DNA from: Bacteroidota bacterium
Lineage (GTDB): Bacteria; Bacteroidota; Bacteroidia; B-17B0; Aurantibacillaceae
Length of the DNA: 64,000 bases
NCBI GenBank assembly: GCA_016708845.1
Contig: JADJFB010000009.1
Location: 62,001-126,000 of the forward strand
Direction of reading: 5' to 3'
The position numbers and the translations under genes are program-made. Positions within the stretch are counted from its first letter, which is position 1, and every line of letters begins with the position of its first letter. The notes beneath the pieces were generated by a model. It saw only the letters and a program-made list of their open reading frames with translations. It was not told the DNA's origin and did not search any database. Positions 1 to 10,100 of this stretch are shown here, piece after piece.

Positions 1-129
1 TCTACCCTCGCCCACCAAGCGATGCTGATGGGTGGTTTGAAGAAGAAAGCTCGTGCTAATAAAGATACGGTGGATATGGTGAGTGCCACCATTATCCTAC
101 AGGATTATTTGTCTTTTATGGGGAAGTAA
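1..129 (+). CDS. C-terminal end of an unidentified protein (5' truncated by window)
   Basis: An open frame starts at the first base and ends with TAA at 127-129, giving 42 residues rich in Lys, Met and Leu (it ends with LQDYLSFMGK). The start lies outside the window. It is directly followed by a palindromic repeat (145-207) and not by a gene on the same strand. I do not recognise the family from so short a tail; that it is coding rests only on the open frame and on its position. Confidence 0.45.
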   Translation, partial: STLAHQAMLMGGLKKKARANKDTVDMVSATIILQDYLSFMGK

Positions 130-144
130 TCACCCTACGAACGC

Positions 145-210
145 TTTGACTCCGCTCAGCGTCCGCAATTTTCAATCGGTAGATGATGGTGGCTGAGCGG
201 AGCCGAAGTC
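145..210. repeat. Palindromic dispersed repeat (TTTGACTCCGCTCAGC type)
   Basis: Left arm TTTGACTCCGCTCAGC at 145-160 and a near-complementary right arm GCTGAGCGGAGCCGAAGTC at 192-210 flank about 30 bp. The same arms recur as a perfect 20-bp inverted repeat at 59952-60040, and partial copies lie at 38982-39000 and 58276-58295. Here it sits between two convergent genes, so it could act as a transcript end; no T-run supports a classical terminator. Confidence 0.7.
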
Positions 211-224
211 ACCGATATAAAAAA

Positions 225-1553
225 CTAAACCTCTTTCTCCGAAAAAATAATATTCAAACTCTCCAATTCAGATAGCATTGGTTCGTAAATTTCTTTTACT
301 AAAGGAATTTGCACACCATATAATTTGAATTTACCAGTTAAGAAATTTTTAATGGTAATAGCTAATGGCAAGCCCACTGTTTTAGCCATGGCGGTGTGAA
401 CCTCATCATCACCAATAACTACTAATGAAGAATTTAATTTATGTTTTGCACCTTTCAATTCATATTCAAATTGGTGTTGCATCACAATCATATCTTTATC
501 ACCTGCTTTCAACAACCATTTTTCTTCCAATAAATTTTGTAATAACTCAGCAGGAGAACCTTCTTTTAATGTGATGGCTTTGTTAGAGAATAATTCTAAA
601 TATTCTAATTTAGTCATGACCTCAGCATCTAAGTCAGTTCCCATAAAGGCAACTAATTTTTCTTTTACAGAAGCAGTTCCTTTTGGTAAAAACGAGGATA
701 ATAAATCGGTATAGGTTAAAGTGTTGGCATTTTTAATTTTATACGTATCATCTGTCAAACCTAGTTTCACAAACACATTCCATGCTTTGCAATAGCCAGG
801 GAAACGCAAGGTTCCACGCAACATGGTTTGTGCATCGTGCAATCCATAAGGTTCTTTGTAACCAATACTATCGCGGTTAGCGTAAGCATCAAATTTACCG
901 TAACCTTCTACCTCGATGGTTTCTATTTGTGTGTACACACGGTTGTAAGGAATGAATTTTAATTTGCCTTCTTCAATAAATTGCGCAGTGCCTTGTCCCG
1001 CTAAAATAACGTTACGTGGGTTCCAACTAAATTTATAACCCCACGGATTGTCGTTACTTTCTGGTGCTACCAAGCCACCGCAAAACGATTTGAAGCTGGT
1101 GATTTTTCCACCTTTATCTTGTATCTCGTGAATCACTTTCATAGCTGAAGCATGATCGATACCTGGATCTAAACCACATTCGTTTAATAAAATTAAGTTC
1201 TTTTGTTTGGCTTCTACGTCCAAGTCTTTCATATCCTGACTCACATAACTTGCCGTAGCAATATGTTTTCCTAAACGCACACAATCTCTAGCCACATCAC
1301 CATGCATAAAAGCTGGTAACATCGATACTACGAAATCAGAATTTTTAATTAACTCTTCTCTTAATTGAGCATTATTTACATCAAACTCTACTGCCGCAGC
1401 CACATCTTTATATTGAGCAATTTTTGATTCAACCGCTGCTTTATTAGCATCTGCAATGGTAATATGCCAGCTATGGGCTTTAGCGTTTGATAATAAATAA
1501 TCAATTAGGCTTGAAGAAGAGCGACCAGCTCCTATAATTAATAGTTTGCTCAT
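225..1553 (-). CDS. Saccharopine dehydrogenase family protein
   Basis: A 442-residue NAD(P)-dependent oxidoreductase of the saccharopine dehydrogenase (L-glutamate-forming, LYS9-like) family. Near the N-terminus it has a Rossmann dinucleotide loop (KLLIIGAGRSSSSLIDYLL). The catalytic C-terminal domain follows, with the typical segment NECGLDPGIDHASA at about residue 140. I chose the ATG at 1551-1553 (MSKLLIIGAG) because the longer version adds 14 basic residues before the Rossmann strand, which is unusual. In Bacteroidota such stand-alone proteins are assigned to lysine degradation or to polyamine-type substrates; the substrate cannot be read from the sequence. It is divergent from the DUF4476 gene, with only about 50 bp between them, so the two probably share a promoter region. 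The frame is intact and the length is normal for the family. Confidence 0.88.
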   Translation of the reverse strand: MSKLLIIGAGRSSSSLIDYLLSNAKAHSWHITIADANKAAVESKIAQYKDVAAAVEFDVNNAQLREELIKNSDFVVSMLPAFMHGDVARDCVRLGKHIATASYVSQDMKDLDVEAKQKNLILLNECGLDPGIDHASAMKVIHEIQDKGGKITSFKSFCGGLVAPESNDNPWGYKFSWNPRNVILAGQGTAQFIEEGKLKFIPYNRVYTQIETIEVEGYGKFDAYANRDSIGYKEPYGLHDAQTMLRGTLRFPGYCKAWNVFVKLGLTDDTYKIKNANTLTYTDLLSSFLPKGTASVKEKLVAFMGTDLDAEVMTKLEYLELFSNKAITLKEGSPAELLQNLLEEKWLLKAGDKDMIVMQHQFEYELKGAKHKLNSSLVVIGDDEVHTAMAKTVGLPLAITIKNFLTGKFKLYGVQIPLVKEIYEPMLSELESLNIIFSEKEV

Positions 1554-1568
1554 AATATAAATTCTACG

Positions 1569-1576
1569 CAAAAATA
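1569..1576 (-). promoter_or_regulatory. Candidate -7 box TATTTTTG for the saccharopine dehydrogenase gene
   Basis: The minus strand reads TATTTTTG, matching the Bacteroidota -7 consensus TAnnTTTG, about 15 bp upstream of the chosen ATG. A TTG at 1593-1595 (minus strand), 16 bp further upstream, could be the -33 element. This is a motif match only. Confidence 0.4.
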
Positions 1577-1580
1577 ACCT

Positions 1581-1588
1581 TAAATTTG
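1581..1588 (+). promoter_or_regulatory. Candidate -7 box TAAATTTG for the DUF4476 gene
   Basis: TAAATTTG fits the TAnnTTTG consensus and lies 17 bp before the ATG at 1606. It lies directly beside the opposing box at 1569-1576, so the two divergent promoters would compete for the same 20 bp. I see no good -33 TTG. Confidence 0.35.
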
Positions 1589-1605
1589 AAATCAAAACAG
1601 ATAAT

Positions 1606-2703
1606 ATGTTGCTAAAAATAAAAGTCCTGATTTATTTCCTTTTTATAGGTTTTGCGGTTTTAGCTCAAAACAATTCGTTGGTGATATTTAGTGCTTCAGG
1701 AAATCCTTTTTATGTGACTTTTAATGGAGAAAACATTAATTCGGTGGCCCAATCTAATGTCAAAATATTTGATGTAAGTGCAGGTTGGAACACAATTGAA
1801 ATAAAGATCCCTAGTGTTATTAAAGAATTAAGATTTAAAGATTCAATTTTATTGCGCAGTAAATCAAAATTCGTCAATAAAGAATTTACCTATGTATTAA
1901 TTGAAAAAGGAGAAAAATTAGAATTGCAATTCAAATCGGTTTCAGAATTATCAGGACCAAAAACACCACCTGTTCCACCAGAACCAAAAGAAGCCGCGCC
2001 ATTAGTGGATAATAGCATTTATGGGAATTTATACCAAGCTGTGAATAATAAACCAAAGTTTTATGATAATTATGACAAAGAGACTTCTACCTGTAAAGTA
2101 GTATTAACAGATAAGGAAATAAATTATGCGATTAAATTAATGGCTAAGGCAAATGATAAAGAAGCTGCTTATCGTTACCTCACACAAATTATTGATTTGA
2201 ACTGTTATAATACCATGCAATTAAAAGAATTGCTGGAAACAGCACCTATTGATATGGATAGATTGAATTCGGCAAAGAAAGCTTATACGCATGTAACCGA
2301 CCCGCAAAATATCAATATGATTTTATCGGTGTTTAAATACCCAGCCATGAAAGAATCGTATGCGGCCTTTTTAAAAGAAGAAGAAAATACGATTAAGCAA
2401 AAGAATTTGAATTGCAAGGAGCCCGCTAGTGAAGAGAAGTTTAATGCAGTTTATACAAAAATTAAAAATACGCCTTACGAAAACGAAAAATTAAACATCT
2501 CTAAAAAACTTTTGGTAGATGTATGTTTATCAAGTATTCAAATAAAAAAAATAAGCGAATTATATACGCATGATAGAGAAAAATTTGAGTACATGAAATG
2601 TGCTTTGAACATATTAACGGATAAAGAAAATAATAAAAATTTGGTGGATGAATTTCAATTTCAAGGCACTAAAGAGGAATTTTTAAAATACATTTCGAAA
2701 TAA
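1606..2703 (+). CDS. Secreted DUF4476 domain protein
   Basis: A 365-residue exported protein of unknown function. Residues 1-20 form a signal peptide (hydrophobic stretch ending in AVLAQ). Next comes a beta-rich region of about 95 residues, a Pro-rich linker near residue 120 (PKTPPVPPEPKEAAP), and two helical units of about 90 residues each, at roughly 160-255 and 270-362. Both resemble DUF4476, a Bacteroidota-specific helical domain found at the end of secreted proteins; the motif DRLNSAKKAYTHVTDPQN is typical of the first. The stop codon is directly followed by the DUF423 gene (1 bp gap), so the two are probably co-transcribed. No enzymatic residues are apparent. Confidence 0.75.
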   Translation: MLLKIKVLIYFLFIGFAVLAQNNSLVIFSASGNPFYVTFNGENINSVAQSNVKIFDVSAGWNTIEIKIPSVIKELRFKDSILLRSKSKFVNKEFTYVLIEKGEKLELQFKSVSELSGPKTPPVPPEPKEAAPLVDNSIYGNLYQAVNNKPKFYDNYDKETSTCKVVLTDKEINYAIKLMAKANDKEAAYRYLTQIIDLNCYNTMQLKELLETAPIDMDRLNSAKKAYTHVTDPQNINMILSVFKYPAMKESYAAFLKEEENTIKQKNLNCKEPASEEKFNAVYTKIKNTPYENEKLNISKKLLVDVCLSSIQIKKISELYTHDREKFEYMKCALNILTDKENNKNLVDEFQFQGTKEEFLKYISK

Positions 2704-2704
2704 G

Positions 2705-3115
2705 ATGAACAATAATAAATTAATCACCATTGGCTTATTAGGCGCTATTGCTGTGGCATTAGGAGCACTAGGAGCACACTTTTTGAAAAATCAAATACCA
2801 ACAGGTTTAATGACTCCTGATTTACTGAATGGCTTTGACACAGCGGTTAAATATCAAATGTATCATACGTTGGCTATGTTGGGATTGTTTTTATTTTCTA
2901 AACAAAATACGCACAAGTATATCAATTGGGCTTTCAATAGTTTTTTAATAGGTATCGTGATGTTTTCAGGTTCATTGTATTTTTTATGCACTCGCAATTT
3001 ATTGGGAATAGAAGGGCTGAAAGTACTAGGACCAATTACACCTATTGGTGGTTTGTTTTTTATTGCAGGCTGGATTTTTATTGCATTAATCGGTTTAAAA
3101 AAAGAATCTAACTAG
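2705..3115 (+). CDS. DUF423 family small membrane protein
   Basis: A 136-residue inner-membrane protein with four predicted hydrophobic helices, starting with LLGAIAVALGALGAHFLK, the hallmark of the DUF423 (YgdD/YwdK) family. The middle carries the conserved AVKYQMYHTLAMLGLFL segment and the end has the GGLFFIAGW helix. The biochemical role of the family is unknown. It begins 1 bp after the DUF4476 gene, and its TAG stop shares its last base with the GTG start of the following EamA gene, so translational coupling is likely. Confidence 0.88.
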   Translation: MNNNKLITIGLLGAIAVALGALGAHFLKNQIPTGLMTPDLLNGFDTAVKYQMYHTLAMLGLFLFSKQNTHKYINWAFNSFLIGIVMFSGSLYFLCTRNLLGIEGLKVLGPITPIGGLFFIAGWIFIALIGLKKESN

Positions 3116-4050
3116 TGAATTTAAGCGGAGAAGTCATTGCGCTACTCACAACACTATGTTGGAGTTTAGGAATTTTTCCATTTACAGAAGCCGCTAAACG
3201 TATTGACTCTGCGCCCTTAAATCAATACCGTTTATTATTAGCGTGGATTATTATTTCCGTGATTTTATTTTTCTGGAATGATTTAAATTTTGTTGAATTA
3301 TTTACCACACCTCAACCCTATCATTTTATCTTTTTAGGATTATCGGGTATTATTGGCTTTAGTATTGGTGATTATTGCAGTTTTAATTCTTTTAAATTAT
3401 TAGGACCAAAATTAGCAAGCCTATACACAACCTTTGCCCCAGGAGCTGCTTTATTAATAGGTTATATCGCTTTAAACGAAAGTGTAAATCTTATTGGCAT
3501 TTTTGGCATTTTAATTACGGTGTCGGGTGTCATTTGGTTGACTTTATCTAAAAAAGATTCAAACGCTGCCACACAAGTAGGATATACGAGAGATAAAAGA
3601 GGTATTATCTATGGCATTATCGGAGCTTTGTGTCAAGGTACAGGATTAGTCCTTTCTAAATACGGCATGGATTATTATGATGTAAAACTGCCCACGATGC
3701 ACGCTGTTTGGATCCGTTTATTATTTGCATTTTCGGCAGCCTTTATTGTTTCGTTACTGGCAGGGAAATTAAAATCAAATAGCAAACCAATTTTCACTAA
3801 CGAAAAAAACAACCTACCATTTCTATTTTTTGGAACCATTTTAGGACCAGTAATGGGTGTTACACTTTCTTTATTGGCTATTCAAAAATTAGAAGTAGCT
3901 GTTGCCCAGACCATTTTCGCTCTTTTACCTCTTTTTGTATTACCAATTAGCCTAATTGTTTACAAAGAAAGAATTACGATTCAATCTGTTTTTGCTTGTC
4001 TACTAGCATTATCGGGGGTATTGTTATTGATTTGGAGAAATGAATTTTAA
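3115..4050 (+). CDS. DMT-superfamily transporter (EamA domains)
   Basis: A 311-residue integral membrane protein with about ten hydrophobic helices arranged as two EamA repeats (roughly residues 4-145 and 160-308). This is the architecture of drug/metabolite transporters that export amino acids, nucleosides or other small metabolites. The GTG start overlaps the upstream TAG by one base, and no other start lies near the first helix. No substrate can be assigned. It appears to be the last gene of a three-gene unit (DUF4476, DUF423, EamA), after which 85 bp precede the large adhesin. Confidence 0.87.
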   Translation: MNLSGEVIALLTTLCWSLGIFPFTEAAKRIDSAPLNQYRLLLAWIIISVILFFWNDLNFVELFTTPQPYHFIFLGLSGIIGFSIGDYCSFNSFKLLGPKLASLYTTFAPGAALLIGYIALNESVNLIGIFGILITVSGVIWLTLSKKDSNAATQVGYTRDKRGIIYGIIGALCQGTGLVLSKYGMDYYDVKLPTMHAVWIRLLFAFSAAFIVSLLAGKLKSNSKPIFTNEKNNLPFLFFGTILGPVMGVTLSLLAIQKLEVAVAQTIFALLPLFVLPISLIVYKERITIQSVFACLLALSGVLLLIWRNEF

Positions 4051-4135
4051 CTAAATTAAGATTCTGTTAATTTTCTGAATTTCGCGGTAAAAAAGATAAA
4101 AAGCCTTATCTTGGAGAGTTCAAAAAAATCAGAAA

Positions 4136-7100
4136 ATGAAAGTTCTATATACTATTACATTGCTTGTATTAAGTTTAACTATTTTTTCTCAAAAGGGGAA
4201 AAACGGATCATACACTGTAATAGCTGCCAATACAAGAATTAATGAATTTACGTCCTTAACAGCTAATGCGAGTACAGGTAATACCACTATAAATGTAACG
4301 GCAAGTTCATTAAATACTAACAGTCGTTTTACATCAACCTTAACTGCTGGTGATTTAGTGATGATTATTCAAATGCAAGGAGCTTTAATAAAGGTAAAGC
4401 CTTATAATCCTTGGGAAGCATATGTAACAGACAGTCTTTATGGCCAGGTATACAGTTATCAAAACTGTGGTAATTACGAATTTGCACAAGTAAAAACAGT
4501 TATTTCTGCTACTCAAATCGAATTAGAATGTGGATTAACTTATGATTATTCAACAGCCGGTAAAACACAAGTTGTTCGTGTACCAAGATACAGTGATTTA
4601 ACTGTTAACGGTTCAGGAACTTTAACAACTGACGCATGGAATGGAACAACTGGAATTGGTGGCGTATTAGTAGCAGAAGTAGATGGTAATACAACAATTA
4701 ATGGAGTAGTTACCGCTACTGGCTTAGGTTTTAGAGGCGGTTTACCTACTACTTCTGGGGGAACTGACTTTTTTCCGTTATCCTCTGCTACACCAACCAA
4801 TAAAGGCTCTGAGAAAGGAGAAGGAATTGGAAGTGATCGACTTAATAACTCTATTGACTCACTAGGAAGATATTGTAAAGGAGCCCCAGGAAATGCAGGT
4901 GGCGGTGGAAATGCCAATAACTGCGGCGGCGGCGGCGGAGGTAACGGAGGCGTTATTACAAATTATAATGGTCATGGAAATCCAGGAGCTGGCTTTAATG
5001 CTATTTGGAATTTGGAATGGCCTGGAAAAGCAGCTGTAACATCTAGTGGTGGTGGAAAAGGTGGATACGGAACTTCTACTACTACTACAGCAAATATTAA
5101 TTCTGTTGGCCCAAATAGCACTTCATGGGGAACATTCAGACGTATTAGCGGCGGTGGATTTGGGGGCAGACCTTTAGATTACTCTACCGGTAAACTATTT
5201 ATGGGTGGAGGTGGAGGTGCAGGGCATTCCACAGGAGGACAATCTAACGGTGCTGGAGCGTGTGCAGGTGGCTCAGGGGGTGGTCTAATATTCTTATTAA
5301 ACTATGGTACAATTTCAGGTTCTGGAACTATTGTTTCAAATGGAGCAAATGGAGGTAACGCATTTGGCACTGGTGTTACTACACAAGGTATCGATGGTGC
5401 TGGTGGTGCTGGGGCTGGAGGAACTATTATTTTAAAATCTAACGGCATTATTTCTGGCATAACAACTAATGCCAATGGCGGAAATGGCGGAAATCAGGTG
5501 AAATCTGGCCTAACTAGTTCTGAAGGTCAAGGACCAGGTGGTGGTGGAAGCGGTGGTTATATTGCTGGAAACGGAAGTGTGTTTACCCAAAACGTAAATG
5601 CTGGCGCTAATGGCACAACCAACGCAAGTGCTTTTGATACGGAGTTTCCTATGAACGGAGCAACTTCAGGAGGCACTGGAACTAATAATCAAATTATAGC
5701 TCCATCATTCTCATTAACAGCGTCTCCAAATCAAACCTTATGTACTAACCAATCGGCTACTTTAACAGCTACATCTACTAATGGCACAGCTACTGTTCTT
5801 TGGTATAATGCTGCCGCTGGTGGAAACTCCGTGGCTTCTGGTACTGTTTATACAACTCCAACATTTACAGCTACTGGAACTTACACCGTTTATGCAGGTT
5901 CATGCCCAGGCTTATATCGCGTTCCAATTATTATTACGGTTGGTAGCGGCGTAACTATTACGGTTAATAGTCCAACTATTTGTCCCGGACAAACCGTTAC
6001 TTTAACAGCAACTGGCGCAACAACTTATACATGGAACACGGGGCCAACAACAAATACTATTTCTGTTGCTCCAGCATCTACAACTATTTATACAGTTAAT
6101 GCAACAAGTGGAACCTGTGTGGGAACTCAAACAACACAAGTTTTGGTTTCTTCAACGCCAACTATTTCAGTAGCTAGTGCAACTATTTGCTCTGGGAATT
6201 CGGCTACATTAACAGCTACTGGCGCCACTAATTATACATGGGCACCTGGAGGGCAATTAACGACAAGTGTTGTAGTGACTCCTACAATCAATACAACTTA
6301 TACCATCACTGGAGCTGTAGGAACATGTACCAGTTCAACAACCGCATCCGTTACTATAACTTCTACTCCAACTTTAGCTACTAGTTCACGAACAATTTGT
6401 GCAGGACAAGTAGCTACATTTACAGTAAGTGGCGCAACCACTTATACTTGGAATCCGGGAAATGTAACAGGTAATACTTATACAACAAGTCCTGCTTCAT
6501 CAGGAACAGTTTCTGTCATCGGTGCTAATGGAACATGTACTTCGCAAGTCACCACATCAATTACTGTTACTCCAAACCCAACGGTAGCAGTAAGCAATCA
6601 AACAATTTGTTCTGGACAAACAGCCATCTTAACGGCTACTGGCGCGACAACTTATAGTTGGAATACAGGAGCAACAACAAATACGATTTCTGTTGCACCA
6701 ACCTCTTTAACTATTTATACAGTTGTCGGCACAACAAATTCTTGTACTAATACAAGAACAGTGAGTGTAACGGTTAACGCTCAACCTACAGTGGCTGTTG
6801 CTAACGCTAGTATTTGTTCAGGTAATTCAACCATCTTAACTGCTACTGGCGCTACCAATTATACGTGGATGCCAGGTGGACAATTAACAAATACAGTTTC
6901 TGTAAACCCTGGTTCTACAACTATTTATACCATTACTGGAGCAACTGGAACTTGTACTACTTCAACAAATGCAACAGTTAACGTAACCTCTACTCCAACA
7001 TTAGTTGCTAACTCAGTAACTATTTGTCCTGGACAAACAGCAACATTAACAGCAAGTGGCGCAACAACTTATACTTGGAATCCAGGAAATATTTCAGGAA

Positions 7101-10100
7101 CTACGTATACAATTGCACCAGCAAGTAATACAACGGTTTCAGTTGTAGGTGCTAATGGAACTTGCACAACAGCAGCTACGGTTTCTGTTACGATTGGTAC
7201 AGGAATTTCAATCTCAGTAAATAATCCAACTATCTGTTTAGGCCAAACCGCTTCGTTAACAGCAAGTGGAGCAACTTCATATACTTGGAGCACTGGTCCT
7301 AATACAAATACATTAAATGTATCACCTGCAACTACTACAACTTATGTTATCTCTGGAACAAGCGGTGCTTGTACAGGAAGCAATACAGCGGTTGTTACTG
7401 TTGTTTCTGTTCCATCTGTTTCTGTTTCAAATGCGGCAATCTGTTCAGGCAGTTCAGTTACATTAACAGCGAGTGGTGCAACTAGTTATACTTGGTCACC
7501 AGGCGGACAGTTAACTAATACTATTTCTGTTAACCCTAGTTCAACAACAATTTATACAATCACAGGATCTAATGGCATTTGTTCTAACTCTACAACAGCA
7601 ACAGTAAGTGTTACTGCAACTCCAACATTAGTGGTTGCCTCATCTACTATTTGTCCGGGACAAACAGCCACTTTAACAGCAAGTGGAGCTACTACTTATA
7701 CTTGGAATCCAGGAAACGTAATAGGAAATACATTTACATTGAGTCCTGCGAGTAACACTGTTGTAACCATTACAGGAGCCAATGGAACTTGCACTAGTTC
7801 TACAACAGCATCTATTACCATCGGTTCGGGACTTTCTATTACGGTTAATAGTCCAACTATTTGTACTGGCGAAACTGCCACATTAACTGCTAGTGGAGCA
7901 ACATCTTATACATGGAATCCAGGAAACTTATCTGGTTCATCTGTAACGGTAGCGCCTACATCAAATACAACTTATACAGTTGTTGGAGTAAATGGAGCTT
8001 GTTCCGGAAGTAATACAGCTATTGTAACAATTGCTGCTACCCCAACATTAGCAACGAACTCAACCACTATTTGTGCAAGACAAACAACAACCTTAACAGC
8101 GAATGGAGCTACTACTTATACTTGGAATCCAGGTAACTTATCGGGTGCATCTATTACGGTAACACCTGCTTCCAATACAACTTATACAGTTGTTGGAGCA
8201 AATGGAACTTGTACCAATTCGGCGACATCTTCTGTAGCTATAATTAATTGTAATAACCCTTGTCAGTTTAGTTTAGGGCGAGATACTGCTTTTTGTTCTC
8301 CTATGAATTTTACAATTAACGGGCCTGCTGGTTACAACTCATATTCTTGGACTCCAGGAGGAGCAACTACACAAAATATTACTGCTACAACAACTGGCAC
8401 TTACATTTGCACAGCAGATATATTAAGTAATGACTTAGTAGCTAATGGCGATTTTAGTTTAGGAAATACGTTATTTACAAGTAACTATATTGTTCCAACA
8501 GTGCCAGGAGCTTTCGGTTTATTAACAAACCCAGGCACCTACTTAATAACAACGAGCCCTAATTCAGCTCACAATAATTTTATACCTTTTGGAGATCATA
8601 CTACTGGAACAGGAAATATGATGGTTTGTAATGGATCGGCTGTAGCTAATGATATTGTTTGGAGCCAAACGATATCTGTTTCTCCAAATACGAATTACAA
8701 TTTCTCAGCTTGGGTTGCCTCAGTTTATAACACAACAGCTGGTAACGAAGCCCAATTACAGTTTTCTATAAATGGAAGCTTATTAGGTTCTACTTATAGC
8801 GCTCCATTCACAGCAGGCGTATGGGCAAATTTTGCCACAAACTGGAACTCAGGTGTTAGTACTTCAGCTGTTATAACGATTGTTGACCAAAACTTTACAG
8901 CACCAGGAGCTAATGACTTTGCTTTAGATGATATTTTCTACCAACAAGTATGTTCTCATTCTGATACAATTATTGTTACTGAAAATGTAACACCAACTGT
9001 AACAGCTAGTGCTACTAACTCAGTTATTTGCAATGGAAATCCAACAACATTAACCGCAAGTGGCGCCTCAACTTATACTTGGACAAGTGGAGTAACAAAT
9101 GGAGTAAGCTTTACGCCGACAGTAACTGCTACTTATTCTGTAATTGGAACATCCGTTGAAGGTTGTACAAATACAGCCATACAAACTGTTACAGTAAATT
9201 CTACTCCAACAATTGCTGTAAATAGTGCAAGCATTTGTTCAGGTCAAACTGCTACTTTAATTGCAACTGGAGCAAATACCTATACATGGTCGAATAGTGT
9301 AAGCGGAAGTACTCAAACAGTGAGTCCTTCAGCAACAACAATTTATACCGTAACAGGAACTGATGTAAATAGCTGTGTTAGCACATCTGCTGCATCTGCA
9401 ACCGTTGGCGTTTCTGCTACTCCAACAATTACAATTAACTCGGCATCAATTTGTGCGGGGCAAACAGTAACATTAACGGCAACAGGAGCTACTAATGTTA
9501 CTTGGAATACCACAGAAACAACTGCTAGTATTTTTACATCGCCAGCTTTCACAACTACCTACTCGGTTGTTGGAAACAATGGAGGCTGTTCTTCTACCCA
9601 ATCAACAACTGTATCGGTAACACCTTCACCTACTATTACAGCAAGTGTAGCATCGCTTAGTGGATGCGCACCTTTCTGTACAACTTTTAATGATGTAGTG
9701 AGCTCTTCAGCAACTGGAATTACTTACAACTTTGGTGATGGCAGTACTGCTAATATCAATAACCCAAATCATTGCTATTTAACTGGAGGTAGTTATACAG
9801 TTACTGCAACCGCTACAAATTCAGTATTAGGATGTTCTAGCACTTTTACATTGCCTGTAATTGATGTTATAATAAGACCAACTGCCGACTTTAATATTTC
9901 AGAAGGAAACGTAGTAACCGTTGGTACACTTGTAAATTTTGTAAATACAAGTACTAATGCCAATACCTATTTATGGAATATATCATGCAATGGTTCTTCT
10001 TTAACAAGCCAAAATTTTGCTGCAACCTTTGTTGATACTGGAAGCTGTTGCATTAACTTAATAGCTGAAAACACTGCTGGTTGTAGCGACACAACTTACA

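Noticed and set aside
5958..8250. CRISPR-like array
   Set aside because: The period is about 210 and 627 bp, the repeats are diverged and in frame with protein modules, and there are no spacers of uniform size and no cas genes.
4546..9552. Several open frames antisense to the giant adhesin (e.g. 4546-4917, 7069-7293, 9343-9552)
   Set aside because: They mirror the low-complexity repeats of the coding strand, have no family similarity and no start signals.
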